DNA of 5,916 bases from Firmicutes bacterium UBA1422 (GTDB taxonomy: Bacteria > Bacillota > Clostridia > Peptostreptococcales > Anaerovoracaceae): NCBI GenBank assembly GCA_002304835.1, contig DBPK01000022.1, positions 1 through 5,916 of the forward strand. Direction: 5' to 3'. A program made the translations under genes and the position numbers. The stretch's first letter is position 1. Every line of letters begins with the position of its first letter. Of this stretch, positions 1-5,770 are shown one piece after another. The notes below the pieces were generated by a model, which saw nothing but the letters and a program-made list of their open reading frames with translations, made no database searches and had not been told where the DNA came from.

Positions 1-1
1 G

Positions 2-2146
2 CCCGGTGTTTACAAGATAGTGACCCACAAGGACGTCAAGGGCTCAAACAGACTGAATATGTTCCAGTTCACAGCCAGGTGCCTGGCAACAGAGCAGTCT
101 CATATACTTCTGGCGGAAGACAAGATCTTCAACTACGGCGACTGCGTTGCTCTGGCCGTGGCAGACACAAAAGAACATGCACAGGCTGCCGCAGAAAAAG
201 TAACCATAGAATACGAACAGCTGCCCGAATATCTCAACTATCTCGAAGCTGTTATGCCCGATGCCGTTCGTATCCATGACGACCATCCAAACATGTGGAA
301 CCTGCAGCCAACACTCAAAGGTGCATCCTATGATACACCCAAACTTATTGATGAAGCAGAATATGTGGTTGAAGGCAGTTTCTATTCCCAGAGAGAGCCC
401 CATATGCCCATCGAAGGCGATACAGTACAGGCTTACTGGGGAGACGACGGTCTTCTGACAGTTCACTGTAAAGCCATGGCAATAGGGGCAAACGTGGGGG
501 ATATAGCAGAGGCAACCGGTCTTGATGCCGAAAAAGTAAGAGTTATCGAAAACCCCACAGGCGGCACATTCGGATGGGGCATCGCCGGTGCTACTTATTC
601 ACTGGCAGCTATAGCATGCATGGCATGCGATGATATGCCTGTGGCTCTTTCCATGACCTACGATCAGTTCATGGCATATTCAGGCAAGAGAGCTCCTTCA
701 TTCAGCAATTCCAGACTGGCCTGCGACAAGGACGGCAAGATCATAGCTGCTGAATGGGACTTCGGTCTTGATCACGGTGCTTATGATGAGCTGGGAGATG
801 ATCTGACCTGGAGAACAGCCAGATTCACATACTTCCCATACAACGTTCCAAATGTAATGGGTCTTTCCAGAGTAGCAACAACGAACCATGCCTACGGTAC
901 TGCCTACAGAGGATACGGATCTCCTCAGGCTTACACATGTTCAGAAGCAATGATGGATATGATGGCCGAAAAGATCGGAATGGATCCTTTCGAGATCAGA
1001 TGGAGGAACATAGCCAGAGAAGGAGACCTTAACCTGAATTCATATCCTTATGTGGACTATCCCATGGAACAGATCATGGAAACAATGAAGCCCATATACG
1101 ACAAAGCTGTAGAAAGAGCCAAGAAAGAAGATACCCCCGAAAAGAGAAGAGGCGTAGGTATCGCATGGGGCGGATACAATGTTACCGAAGGTAATGAAGA
1201 CCAGTGTACACTGGCCATCGAGATCGCTCCCGACGGCAAATTCATAAAATATGACACATGGCAGGATCAGGGACAGGGCGGAGACTCCGGTTCTCTGCAG
1301 TGTACCCTCCAGGCCCTTAAACCTCTCGGTGTCAAAAAAGAAGATATAATCCTGAGACAGAATGACAGCAAGAATGGAGTCGATTCCGGTGCATCCGCTT
1401 CTTCAAGACAGCATTATATGAACAGCAAGACATCCCAGCTGGTGGCTGACAAAATGATAAATGCCATGAAGAAGCCAGACGGCACATACAGGACATATGA
1501 TGAAATGGTGGCAGAAGGACTGCCTCTCCGTTACGAAGCTCAGTATGAAAACGTTACCGATCCCAACCTTTGCGGTATAGATCCAAACACAGGAGTAGGA
1601 AACCCGACGCCGGCATACACATATGCTTTGTTCCTGGCTGAAGTTGAAGTGGATGTGGCCACAGGAAAGACAAAGGTCCTTGGTTACACATCGGTTGATG
1701 ATGTGGGAGTAATAGGAAATCCGACATCTGTTGACGGTCAGGCCTACGGCGGACTTTCCCACTGCATGGGATTTGCTCTCTCAGAGGATTATGACGATGT
1801 CAAGAAACATTCTAATGTTGCGGGTGCAGGACTGCTTCCAATAGGAGAAGTGCCTGATGATTTCAACCTTATACATCTTGAAAATCCCAGAAGCACCAAC
1901 CCCTACGGTTCATCCGGAGCTTCCGAAGCCTTCCAGTCGGCAGGACATATGGCAGTAATAAATGCCATCAACAATGCCTGCGGTGTAAGGATATATGAGC
2001 TTCCCGCAAGACCCGAAAAGGTAAAAGCCGGACTGGAGAAACTGGCAAAGGGCGAAAAGATAGATCCGCCAAAGAAATACTTCCTGGGATCCGACTTCTA
2101 TGAGGAAATGGAAAATATCAAAAACAATCCTGTAGATGTGGATTAA
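2..2146 (+). CDS. mop: Molybdopterin-dependent aldehyde oxidoreductase (Mop / xanthine dehydrogenase family), 5'-truncated by window edge
   Basis: The enzyme oxidises aldehydes to carboxylic acids at a molybdopterin cofactor, probably in the cytoplasm, since no export signal is visible in this part. The frame is open from base 2, and the residues before the GTG at base 20 (PGVYKIV) continue the family pattern GVYK-V-THKDVKG. That GTG is therefore internal, and the true start plus the two N-terminal [2Fe-2S] domains (about 200 residues in the ~900-aa family) lie off the left edge. Counting the GTG as residue 1, cofactor-contacting motifs are GGTFG (181-185), AYRGYGSPQ (295-303), DQGQGGDSG (416-424), a SRQ motif in the middle of the C-terminal half, and GSSGASE with the presumed catalytic Glu at 636. 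The C-terminal pattern INAINNACGVRIYELPARPEKV is typical of Mop. Of 24 Arg codons from base 20 on, 22 are AGA/AGG, which suggests a highly expressed gene. The substrate cannot be told from sequence. Confidence 0.93.
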   Translation, partial: PGVYKIVTHKDVKGSNRLNMFQFTARCLATEQSHILLAEDKIFNYGDCVALAVADTKEHAQAAAEKVTIEYEQLPEYLNYLEAVMPDAVRIHDDHPNMWNLQPTLKGASYDTPKLIDEAEYVVEGSFYSQREPHMPIEGDTVQAYWGDDGLLTVHCKAMAIGANVGDIAEATGLDAEKVRVIENPTGGTFGWGIAGATYSLAAIACMACDDMPVALSMTYDQFMAYSGKRAPSFSNSRLACDKDGKIIAAEWDFGLDHGAYDELGDDLTWRTARFTYFPYNVPNVMGLSRVATTNHAYGTAYRGYGSPQAYTCSEAMMDMMAEKIGMDPFEIRWRNIAREGDLNLNSYPYVDYPMEQIMETMKPIYDKAVERAKKEDTPEKRRGVGIAWGGYNVTEGNEDQCTLAIEIAPDGKFIKYDTWQDQGQGGDSGSLQCTLQALKPLGVKKEDIILRQNDSKNGVDSGASASSRQHYMNSKTSQLVADKMINAMKKPDGTYRTYDEMVAEGLPLRYEAQYENVTDPNLCGIDPNTGVGNPTPAYTYALFLAEVEVDVATGKTKVLGYTSVDDVGVIGNPTSVDGQAYGGLSHCMGFALSEDYDDVKKHSNVAGAGLLPIGEVPDDFNLIHLENPRSTNPYGSSGASEAFQSAGHMAVINAINNACGVRIYELPARPEKVKAGLEKLAKGEKIDPPKKYFLGSDFYEEMENIKNNPVDVD

Positions 2147-2153
2147 ATCACAG

Positions 2154-2169
2154 TTGTTTTACAAAACAA
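2154..2169. repeat. AT-rich inverted repeat after mop
   Basis: The arms TTGTTTT and AAAACAA are perfect 7-bp complements separated by AC. The 2-nt centre is too short for an ordinary RNA hairpin with all seven pairs, so this could be a protein-binding dyad or simply chance in AT-rich DNA. It overlaps the -35 part of a possible promoter. No function is assigned. Confidence 0.35.
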
Positions 2170-2186
2170 GCAAAATAGTTTAAACT
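2158..2186 (+). promoter_or_regulatory. Possible sigma-70-type promoter for the flavoprotein gene
   Basis: TTTACA (2158-2163, five of six matches to TTGACA) is followed after exactly 17 nt by TAAACT (2181-2186, four of six matches to TATAAT). Transcription would begin near 2191-2194, at the foot of the stem-loop at 2191-2217, about 75 nt before the ATG of the 762-aa gene. The region is AT-rich, so chance matches are likely. The case rests on spacing and on the location after mop. Confidence 0.25.
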
Positions 2187-2187
2187 A
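2176..2187. repeat. Perfect 12-bp palindrome
   Basis: TAGTTTAAACTA is a perfect 12-bp palindrome just upstream of the GC-rich stem-loop, overlapping the -10 part of the possible promoter. It could be an operator half of the intergenic control region or a chance feature. On the opposite strand it forms part of the T-rich stretch following the hairpin. Confidence 0.35.
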
Positions 2188-2190
2188 AAA

Positions 2191-2217
2191 GTGCGGCCTG
2201 AGCATTTCAGGCCGCAC
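2191..2217. terminator. Strong stem-loop between mop and the flavoprotein gene (terminator-like or processing hairpin)
   Basis: GTGCGGCCTGA pairs perfectly over 11 bp with TCAGGCCGCAC around the 5-nt loop GCATT. It starts 44 nt after the mop stop codon. On the + strand the bases after the stem are AAATTCTATCC, so the U-tract of a canonical intrinsic terminator is missing. On the minus strand the stem is followed by TTTTAGTTTAAAC, a much better terminator tail, although no leftward gene is seen here. Options are a 3'-end stabilising or processing hairpin for mop mRNA, a partial terminator lowering readthrough, a barrier to antisense transcription, or a 5' stem on the downstream transcript. The hairpin is clear but its role is not. 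Confidence 0.6.
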
Positions 2218-2268
2218 AAATTCTATCCGGAATAAAAACCCGAAAATAAGTTTTATAAAAAGGAAGAC

Positions 2269-4557
2269 ATGGAAAAATATCTGCCGAATTTCAAAAAATG
2301 CATTCAAAAAGAACCACCTTTTTGTACTGCTGAATGTCCCTTTCATCTGGACATTATCGATTTCATCGAAAAAATCAAAGCAGCACGTTTTAATGCTGCT
2401 TATAAACTATACAAGAATGCCGTAGGGTTTCCGGAAATAGCAGCCTCATTGTGTCATGCACCATGCAAGAATGTTTGTCCCATAACAAATAACCCAATTG
2501 AGCTCAACCTTCTGGAACATGCTGTTATAGAAAATGCCGATATAAAAGAGCCCACTGATTATAATCTCCCCAAACGAAAGCAAAAAATAGCCATAATAGG
2601 CGCCGGTATAAGCGGTATGAGCTGTGCACTGAGACTTTCCACAAAACGATATGATGTCTTGGTCTTCGAAAAAAGCGACCGGGTCGGAGGAGAATTGTGG
2701 GATATAATAGATCCTGATATTTTCAGGAAAGAATTCGACCTTCAGTTCAGGCACGTTTCCTGCAAAATAAACCTTCAAACCGAAATAATATCCCTCGAAG
2801 AACTCAAAGATTTTGATGCGGTATATGTGGCCACAGGAAAAAACGGATCGGATTTCGGACTTCTTCAGAAACACCTTGATAAGCCCTGTTTCATGCAGGG
2901 AGAGACAGGCATATTCGCCGGCGGCTCAATACTGGGAAAAGAAAAGATATATGCCCAGGCCGACGGGCTAAAAATGGCTACCACGATAGATAATTTCCTC
3001 AAGACCGGCAATCTTATATATACTCCCGATCCAAAAGGTACAAATACCATACTGGACGAAGAACGCCTTATAATCACCTCTGCGGTGACCCCTGCAAATA
3101 ACAGCTCCTATACCGGAGAAGAGGCCATAAGGGAAGCAGATCGCTGTCTGAAATGTCAGTGTGATGCCTGCCGTCTCTACTGTGACCTGACAGAGTACGA
3201 AAAAAAATGGCCTCTGCGTATAAGGGATGAAATACAGGCAACTACGCTTCCCGGCTTTTCGGAAGTCAAGGCTACACCTGCAAAACGACTTATCAGTGCA
3301 TGCACCCAGTGCGGCCTGTGTGTAGAAACGTGCCCTAAGGACATAGATATAGGAGGCCTGATACTGGAAGCACGCAAAAGCATGCATCGTCAGGATAAAC
3401 TTGCCTGGGTCTTTAACGAATTCTGGTTAAGAGACATGGCATTTACAAACGGCCCTATGGCCGGTCTTGTCAAGGGTCCCCCCGGCAAAAATGGCCCATG
3501 CAAATTTGCTTTTTTCCCCGGATGTCAGCTTGGAGCAGGAGAGCCCGATCTTGTAATAAAGTCCTACCAATATCTGCTTGATCTGGAGAGTTCCACGGGT
3601 TTGATACTGGGATGCTGCGGCATACCTGCAGAATGGGCGGGAAATGATGATAACCTCAATGAAGAGATATCAAGGATAAACACTGCATGGCTGACGCTGG
3701 GAAAACCGACCTTTGTCCTGGCATGTCCCACATGTGCAAATCACCTGAAAAAACATCTTCCGGATATACCTTTTGTTTTTCTTTATGAGATCATGGATAA
3801 GGAAGGTATTTCATTATCCCCAAATTCTCTGCCGGTCAAAGAAGGTCCGGGTACATATTCAGTCTTTGATCCATGTTCAACCAGAGGCAACCGGGCACTT
3901 AGGGGATCGGTACGTTCCCTGGCAGAAAAAGCCGGCTATGAACTGAAACCTCTGGTCCACCAGGAAAAATATTCTTCATGCTGCAGCTATGGAGGCCAGG
4001 GTTCCATAGCAGATCCGGGATTTGCTGCTTTCGTGCGCAAAAAAAGAATAACAGAAAGCGAAGATCCGTATATATGCTACTGTATAAACTGCCGTGATTC
4101 CTTTGTTGAAGAAGGTAAAAGCGCTTTTCATATACTTGACCTCCTTTTCGGCAACAGTCCCTCAAGTCCCACAGTAACAAAACGCAGAGAAAACCGTATA
4201 TTTTTGAAAGAAAAAATGCTAAAAGATTTCTGGGGTGAAAAAATGGAAGAAATGAAAAAATCATACAGCTTCCGATTGTCTGTAAATGATGATCTGAAGA
4301 AAAAGCTCAGTAAAGACCGCATACTGGAAGAAGATGTGATGGAAGTCCTTGAATTCTGCCAAAGGACCGGTCGCACAGTCTATAACAAAAATACAGGTGT
4401 TTTCAGCGGCTACAATATGGTGGGGCATATGACCCTGTGGATCGAATATCTGAAAGAAAATGATGAGAATTTTGAACTTATAAACGCTTATACTCACAGG
4501 ATGGAAATAGAACTGGAGGATGTCTGGAATGGCGAGAAAATCAAACACGAAAAATAA
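2269..4557 (+). CDS. Multi-cluster flavoprotein: GltD/DPD-like Fe-S and FAD domains, ferredoxin module and two CCG (HdrB-like) modules
   Basis: This is a probable soluble electron-transfer partner of the upstream aldehyde oxidoreductase. Domains in order: a GltD/dihydropyrimidine dehydrogenase-type Fe-S domain (Cys 11, 19, 23, 62, 66, 70); an FAD Rossmann motif GAGISG (111-116) with acidic Glu134 and DRVGGELW; ATG (188-190) and GIFAGGS (214-220) FAD-site motifs; a Cys cluster 293/296/298/301/305; a ferredoxin motif CxxCxxCxxxCP (345-355); CCG module 1 (C419, C449-C450-G451, C486/C489); CCG module 2 (C536, C571-C572, C605/C608); and a C-terminal domain (about 640-762) of unknown function. CCG modules bind clusters in HdrB, LutA and GlcF. 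Only 23 residues separate the ATG and AGG motifs, so the usual NAD(P)H domain is absent. The start is supported by AAGGAAG just upstream and by family-like N-terminal sequence. It matches what I remember as the pyridine nucleotide-disulfide oxidoreductase/dicluster-binding family (DVU1558 type). The partner and direction of electron flow are inferred. Confidence 0.88.
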   Translation: MEKYLPNFKKCIQKEPPFCTAECPFHLDIIDFIEKIKAARFNAAYKLYKNAVGFPEIAASLCHAPCKNVCPITNNPIELNLLEHAVIENADIKEPTDYNLPKRKQKIAIIGAGISGMSCALRLSTKRYDVLVFEKSDRVGGELWDIIDPDIFRKEFDLQFRHVSCKINLQTEIISLEELKDFDAVYVATGKNGSDFGLLQKHLDKPCFMQGETGIFAGGSILGKEKIYAQADGLKMATTIDNFLKTGNLIYTPDPKGTNTILDEERLIITSAVTPANNSSYTGEEAIREADRCLKCQCDACRLYCDLTEYEKKWPLRIRDEIQATTLPGFSEVKATPAKRLISACTQCGLCVETCPKDIDIGGLILEARKSMHRQDKLAWVFNEFWLRDMAFTNGPMAGLVKGPPGKNGPCKFAFFPGCQLGAGEPDLVIKSYQYLLDLESSTGLILGCCGIPAEWAGNDDNLNEEISRINTAWLTLGKPTFVLACPTCANHLKKHLPDIPFVFLYEIMDKEGISLSPNSLPVKEGPGTYSVFDPCSTRGNRALRGSVRSLAEKAGYELKPLVHQEKYSSCCSYGGQGSIADPGFAAFVRKKRITESEDPYICYCINCRDSFVEEGKSAFHILDLLFGNSPSSPTVTKRRENRIFLKEKMLKDFWGEKMEEMKKSYSFRLSVNDDLKKKLSKDRILEEDVMEVLEFCQRTGRTVYNKNTGVFSGYNMVGHMTLWIEYLKENDENFELINAYTHRMEIELEDVWNGEKIKHEK
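4515..4519 (+). promoter_or_regulatory. Ribosome binding site that decides the start of the small CxxC protein gene
   Basis: GGAGG lies within the last codons of the 762-aa gene. It directly abuts the ATG at 4520, which leaves no spacer, but sits 9 nt before the ATG at 4529. The second ATG is therefore the likelier start. Confidence 0.7.
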
Positions 4558-4777
4558 TAAAGAAAATACCGCAAAGATTGATGAAAATGATCCGGGCACA
4601 ATTGTTTGCACCAAATGTAATGTCCCAATGGAACCAATTGATGTGACTTTCAAATATCTAAAACGTTCATTCCGTCATAAAGTTTTGCGATGTCCTAAAT
4701 GCGGTCAGGTCTATGTCCCTGAAGATTTAGCGAAGGGCCGCATGGCAGAGGTGGAAGCTGCCCTGGAGGAGAAGTGA
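4529..4777 (+). CDS. Small redox or zinc-ribbon protein with two CxxC pairs (DVU_1557-like), 82 aa
   Basis: The N-terminal ~22 residues are polar and Lys/Asn-rich (MARKSNTKNNKENT) and probably disordered. A compact domain follows, with CTKC (27-30) and CPKCG (55-59) framing a basic stretch (YLKRSFRHKVLR), then VYVPEDLAKGRMAEVEAALEEK. The two CxxC pairs can bind zinc or an iron centre, rubredoxin-style, but metal identity cannot be read here. The layout matches my recollection of the DVU_1557 redox family found beside DVU1558/DVU1559-type genes. The gene overlaps the 762-aa gene by 29 nt, which implies coupled translation and shared function. The start at 4529 is preferred over ATG 4520 because of ribosome-binding-site spacing. 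The function is unproven; it may be an electron carrier or a maturation/assembly factor for the aldehyde oxidoreductase system. Confidence 0.85.
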   Translation: MARKSNTKNNKENTAKIDENDPGTIVCTKCNVPMEPIDVTFKYLKRSFRHKVLRCPKCGQVYVPEDLAKGRMAEVEAALEEK

Positions 4778-4800
4778 CGCGGAGGCTTTTATTTGCGTTT

Positions 4801-5520
4801 TCATCCATCCAGTTTTATGGATTCATACTCCTGATCCATGAGATCCATGGTCAGGAGTTTTTTTCTTAGTATGCTTTCCTTTTTTAGCAGCACCTTTATG
4901 CCTTCGGCCGTCTGAACCGAAGCAACCGCTGCGGGGGTAAAAGCCGGAGCCCCTGCCTTGGCTCCTTCATTACCGGTTCTGTCCCCCTCTTTGGTATTTA
5001 CCGTTTCTGCGGCCCCGTCGCTGAAAATCTTTTCAATTATTCTGTCCCCCGGATATATGACACATACCTGTCCATACCATCCGTTTACTGCCCCATGTAC
5101 CAGGGGAACTCCGGCTTCTTCTGCTTTTTTTTCGATAAGTATCCTTGCCGGGATGTTATCGACGGCATCAAAAACAACCTGACAATCCCGGAAAACTTCT
5201 TTGCAGTTTTTTTCATCTGCGGCTTCATCAATGGCTTTTATTTGGATTTCCGAATTGATCTGCTCTATTCTTTTTTTTGTTTCTGAGGCCTTCTTTTTAC
5301 CTATGTTTTTTTCATTACATACTATCTGACGGTTAAGATTGCTTTCATCAAAGACATCCCCGTCAATAAGTGTTATCGTTCCTATCCCTGCCCTGGCCAT
5401 TTCTTCGGCTATATAGCCTCCCAGACCACCGCAGCCAATGATACATATTTTAAGATAATGAAGTCTGTTTATCTCCTCTTCACTAAAAGCTGATAAATTC
5501 TTCTCATATCTTTTTTCCAT
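4801..5520 (-). CDS. HesA/MoeB/ThiF-family adenylyltransferase (E1-like), 239 aa
   Basis: It is predicted to adenylate the C-terminal Gly-Gly of the sulfur carrier encoded just upstream, allowing thiocarboxylate formation and sulfur transfer to a pterin cofactor. Visible features are the ATP-binding GCGGLGG loop (29-35), LIDGD (51-55), the NLNRQ signature (61-65), GKKKA (74-78) and the acidic DAVDN motif (118-122). The two CxxC zinc pairs of MoeB/ThiF are missing; where the second is expected there is GAPAFTPAAVASVQTAEGIKVLL. No rhodanese domain is fused. It starts 2 nt after the carrier's stop, with GGGAGG 6 nt before the ATG, and is the third gene of an aor-moaD-hesA set. Its final codons overlap the terminator of the converging operon. 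Whether it serves tungsten cofactor synthesis specifically is inferred from context. MoeB, ThiF and HesA cannot be separated firmly by eye. Confidence 0.9.
   Translation of the reverse strand: MEKRYEKNLSAFSEEEINRLHYLKICIIGCGGLGGYIAEEMARAGIGTITLIDGDVFDESNLNRQIVCNEKNIGKKKASETKKRIEQINSEIQIKAIDEAADEKNCKEVFRDCQVVFDAVDNIPARILIEKKAEEAGVPLVHGAVNGWYGQVCVIYPGDRIIEKIFSDGAAETVNTKEGDRTGNEGAKAGAPAFTPAAVASVQTAEGIKVLLKKESILRKKLLTMDLMDQEYESIKLDG
4827..4864 (+). terminator. Rho-independent terminator of the mop-side operon, inside the convergent hesA-like gene
   Basis: ACTCCTGA (4827-4834) pairs perfectly with TCAGGAGT (4851-4858). Inside, after one bulged T, CCATG (4836-4840) pairs with CATGG (4846-4850) around the loop AGATC. 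The stem runs into TTTTTTT (4858-4864) and then CTT. This is a textbook intrinsic terminator for rightward transcription, 50 nt after the stop of the small CxxC gene. On the minus strand the same bases encode about residues 221-232 of the HesA-like protein, and no T-tract follows, so it should act in one direction only. Confidence 0.85.
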
Positions 5521-5522
5521 TA

Positions 5523-5762
5523 TCAGCCTCCCGATATCCTGGGATATGCCTTTAATTCATCTCCCTCTTTTAGCCTGTCATAGATCATAACTTTCATGCC
5601 GTTCACTGCAACAAAACCAAAACGGGCCACCTTTTTGTGATCCAGCCCTATAACCTTTAAAGCTTCGTCGCATGTACATCCGTCAGGTACGATCACTTTT
5701 CTTTCATTATCTCCGTCAAGATATTTTTTTAATGCACCTCTGAGTGTTATGGTTATTTCCAT
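5523..5762 (-). CDS. MoaD/ThiS-family sulfur carrier protein, 79 aa
   Basis: This is a ubiquitin-fold sulfur carrier. It is predicted to receive AMP, then sulfur, at its C-terminus and to deliver sulfur for dithiolene formation in the molybdo/tungsto-pterin cofactor. The sequence has the family shape: a short first strand (MEITITLRGALKKYL), a VPDGCTCDEALKVIGL turn-helix, FVAVNG(MKV), a LKEGDELKAYP segment and the exposed terminal Gly-Gly (78-79). About 80 residues is the normal MoaD length. It begins 8 nt after the stop of the aldehyde:ferredoxin oxidoreductase gene, with AAGGA close before the ATG, and is followed after 2 nt by the adenylyltransferase gene, so the three are almost certainly one transcript. 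A ThiS role is possible by fold but unlikely in this context. Confidence 0.92.
   Translation of the reverse strand: MEITITLRGALKKYLDGDNERKVIVPDGCTCDEALKVIGLDHKKVARFGFVAVNGMKVMIYDRLKEGDELKAYPRISGG
5527..5532 (-). promoter_or_regulatory. Ribosome binding site of the adenylyltransferase gene, overlapping the Gly-Gly codons of the sulfur carrier
   Basis: GGGAGG on the minus strand lies 6 nt before the ATG at 5520. It is made of the last base of the Ser codon and most of the GGA-GGC codons that encode the functional C-terminal Gly-Gly of the carrier. This constrains both sequences and points to translational coupling. Confidence 0.75.
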
Positions 5763-5770
5763 ATTTCCTT

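Noticed and set aside
20..22. GTG at base 20 as the start of the aldehyde oxidoreductase
   Set aside because: The frame stays open to the left edge, and the upstream residues PGVYKI continue the family sequence, so the codon is internal Val.
1403..1762. 119-aa open frame on the minus strand inside mop
   Set aside because: It lies opposite a well-supported coding region, has no recognisable motif and reads as a codon shadow.
2254..2259. TATAAA as a -10 box for the flavoprotein gene
   Set aside because: No -35-like sequence at a proper distance, and transcription would start within or after the ribosome binding site.
2269..4557. Possible selenocysteine (in-frame TGA) in the flavoprotein, since related families sit near selenium genes as I recall
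   Set aside because: No in-frame TGA occurs; all cluster and CCG positions are ordinary Cys codons and the frame ends at TAA.
4261..4653. 130-aa open frame on the minus strand across the end of the flavoprotein gene and the small CxxC gene
   Set aside because: It is opposite two supported genes, with a low-complexity Phe/Ile-rich translation typical of an antisense shadow.
4777..4798. Short inverted repeat ACGC...GCGT between the converging stop codons as a shared terminator
   Set aside because: Only 4 bp of stem around a 14-nt loop with a short T-run. The hairpin at 4827-4858 is far stronger.
4520..4800. A terminator for the leftward aor-moaD-hesA transcript
   Set aside because: I looked leftward from 4800 on the minus strand and saw no GC-rich stem followed by a T-tract in this stretch.
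5125..5278. T8 and T7 runs (A-runs in the hesA-like gene) as programmed slippage sites or frameshifts
   Set aside because: The reading frame and family motifs continue intact across all of them; they are Lys-rich AAA codons in AT-rich DNA.
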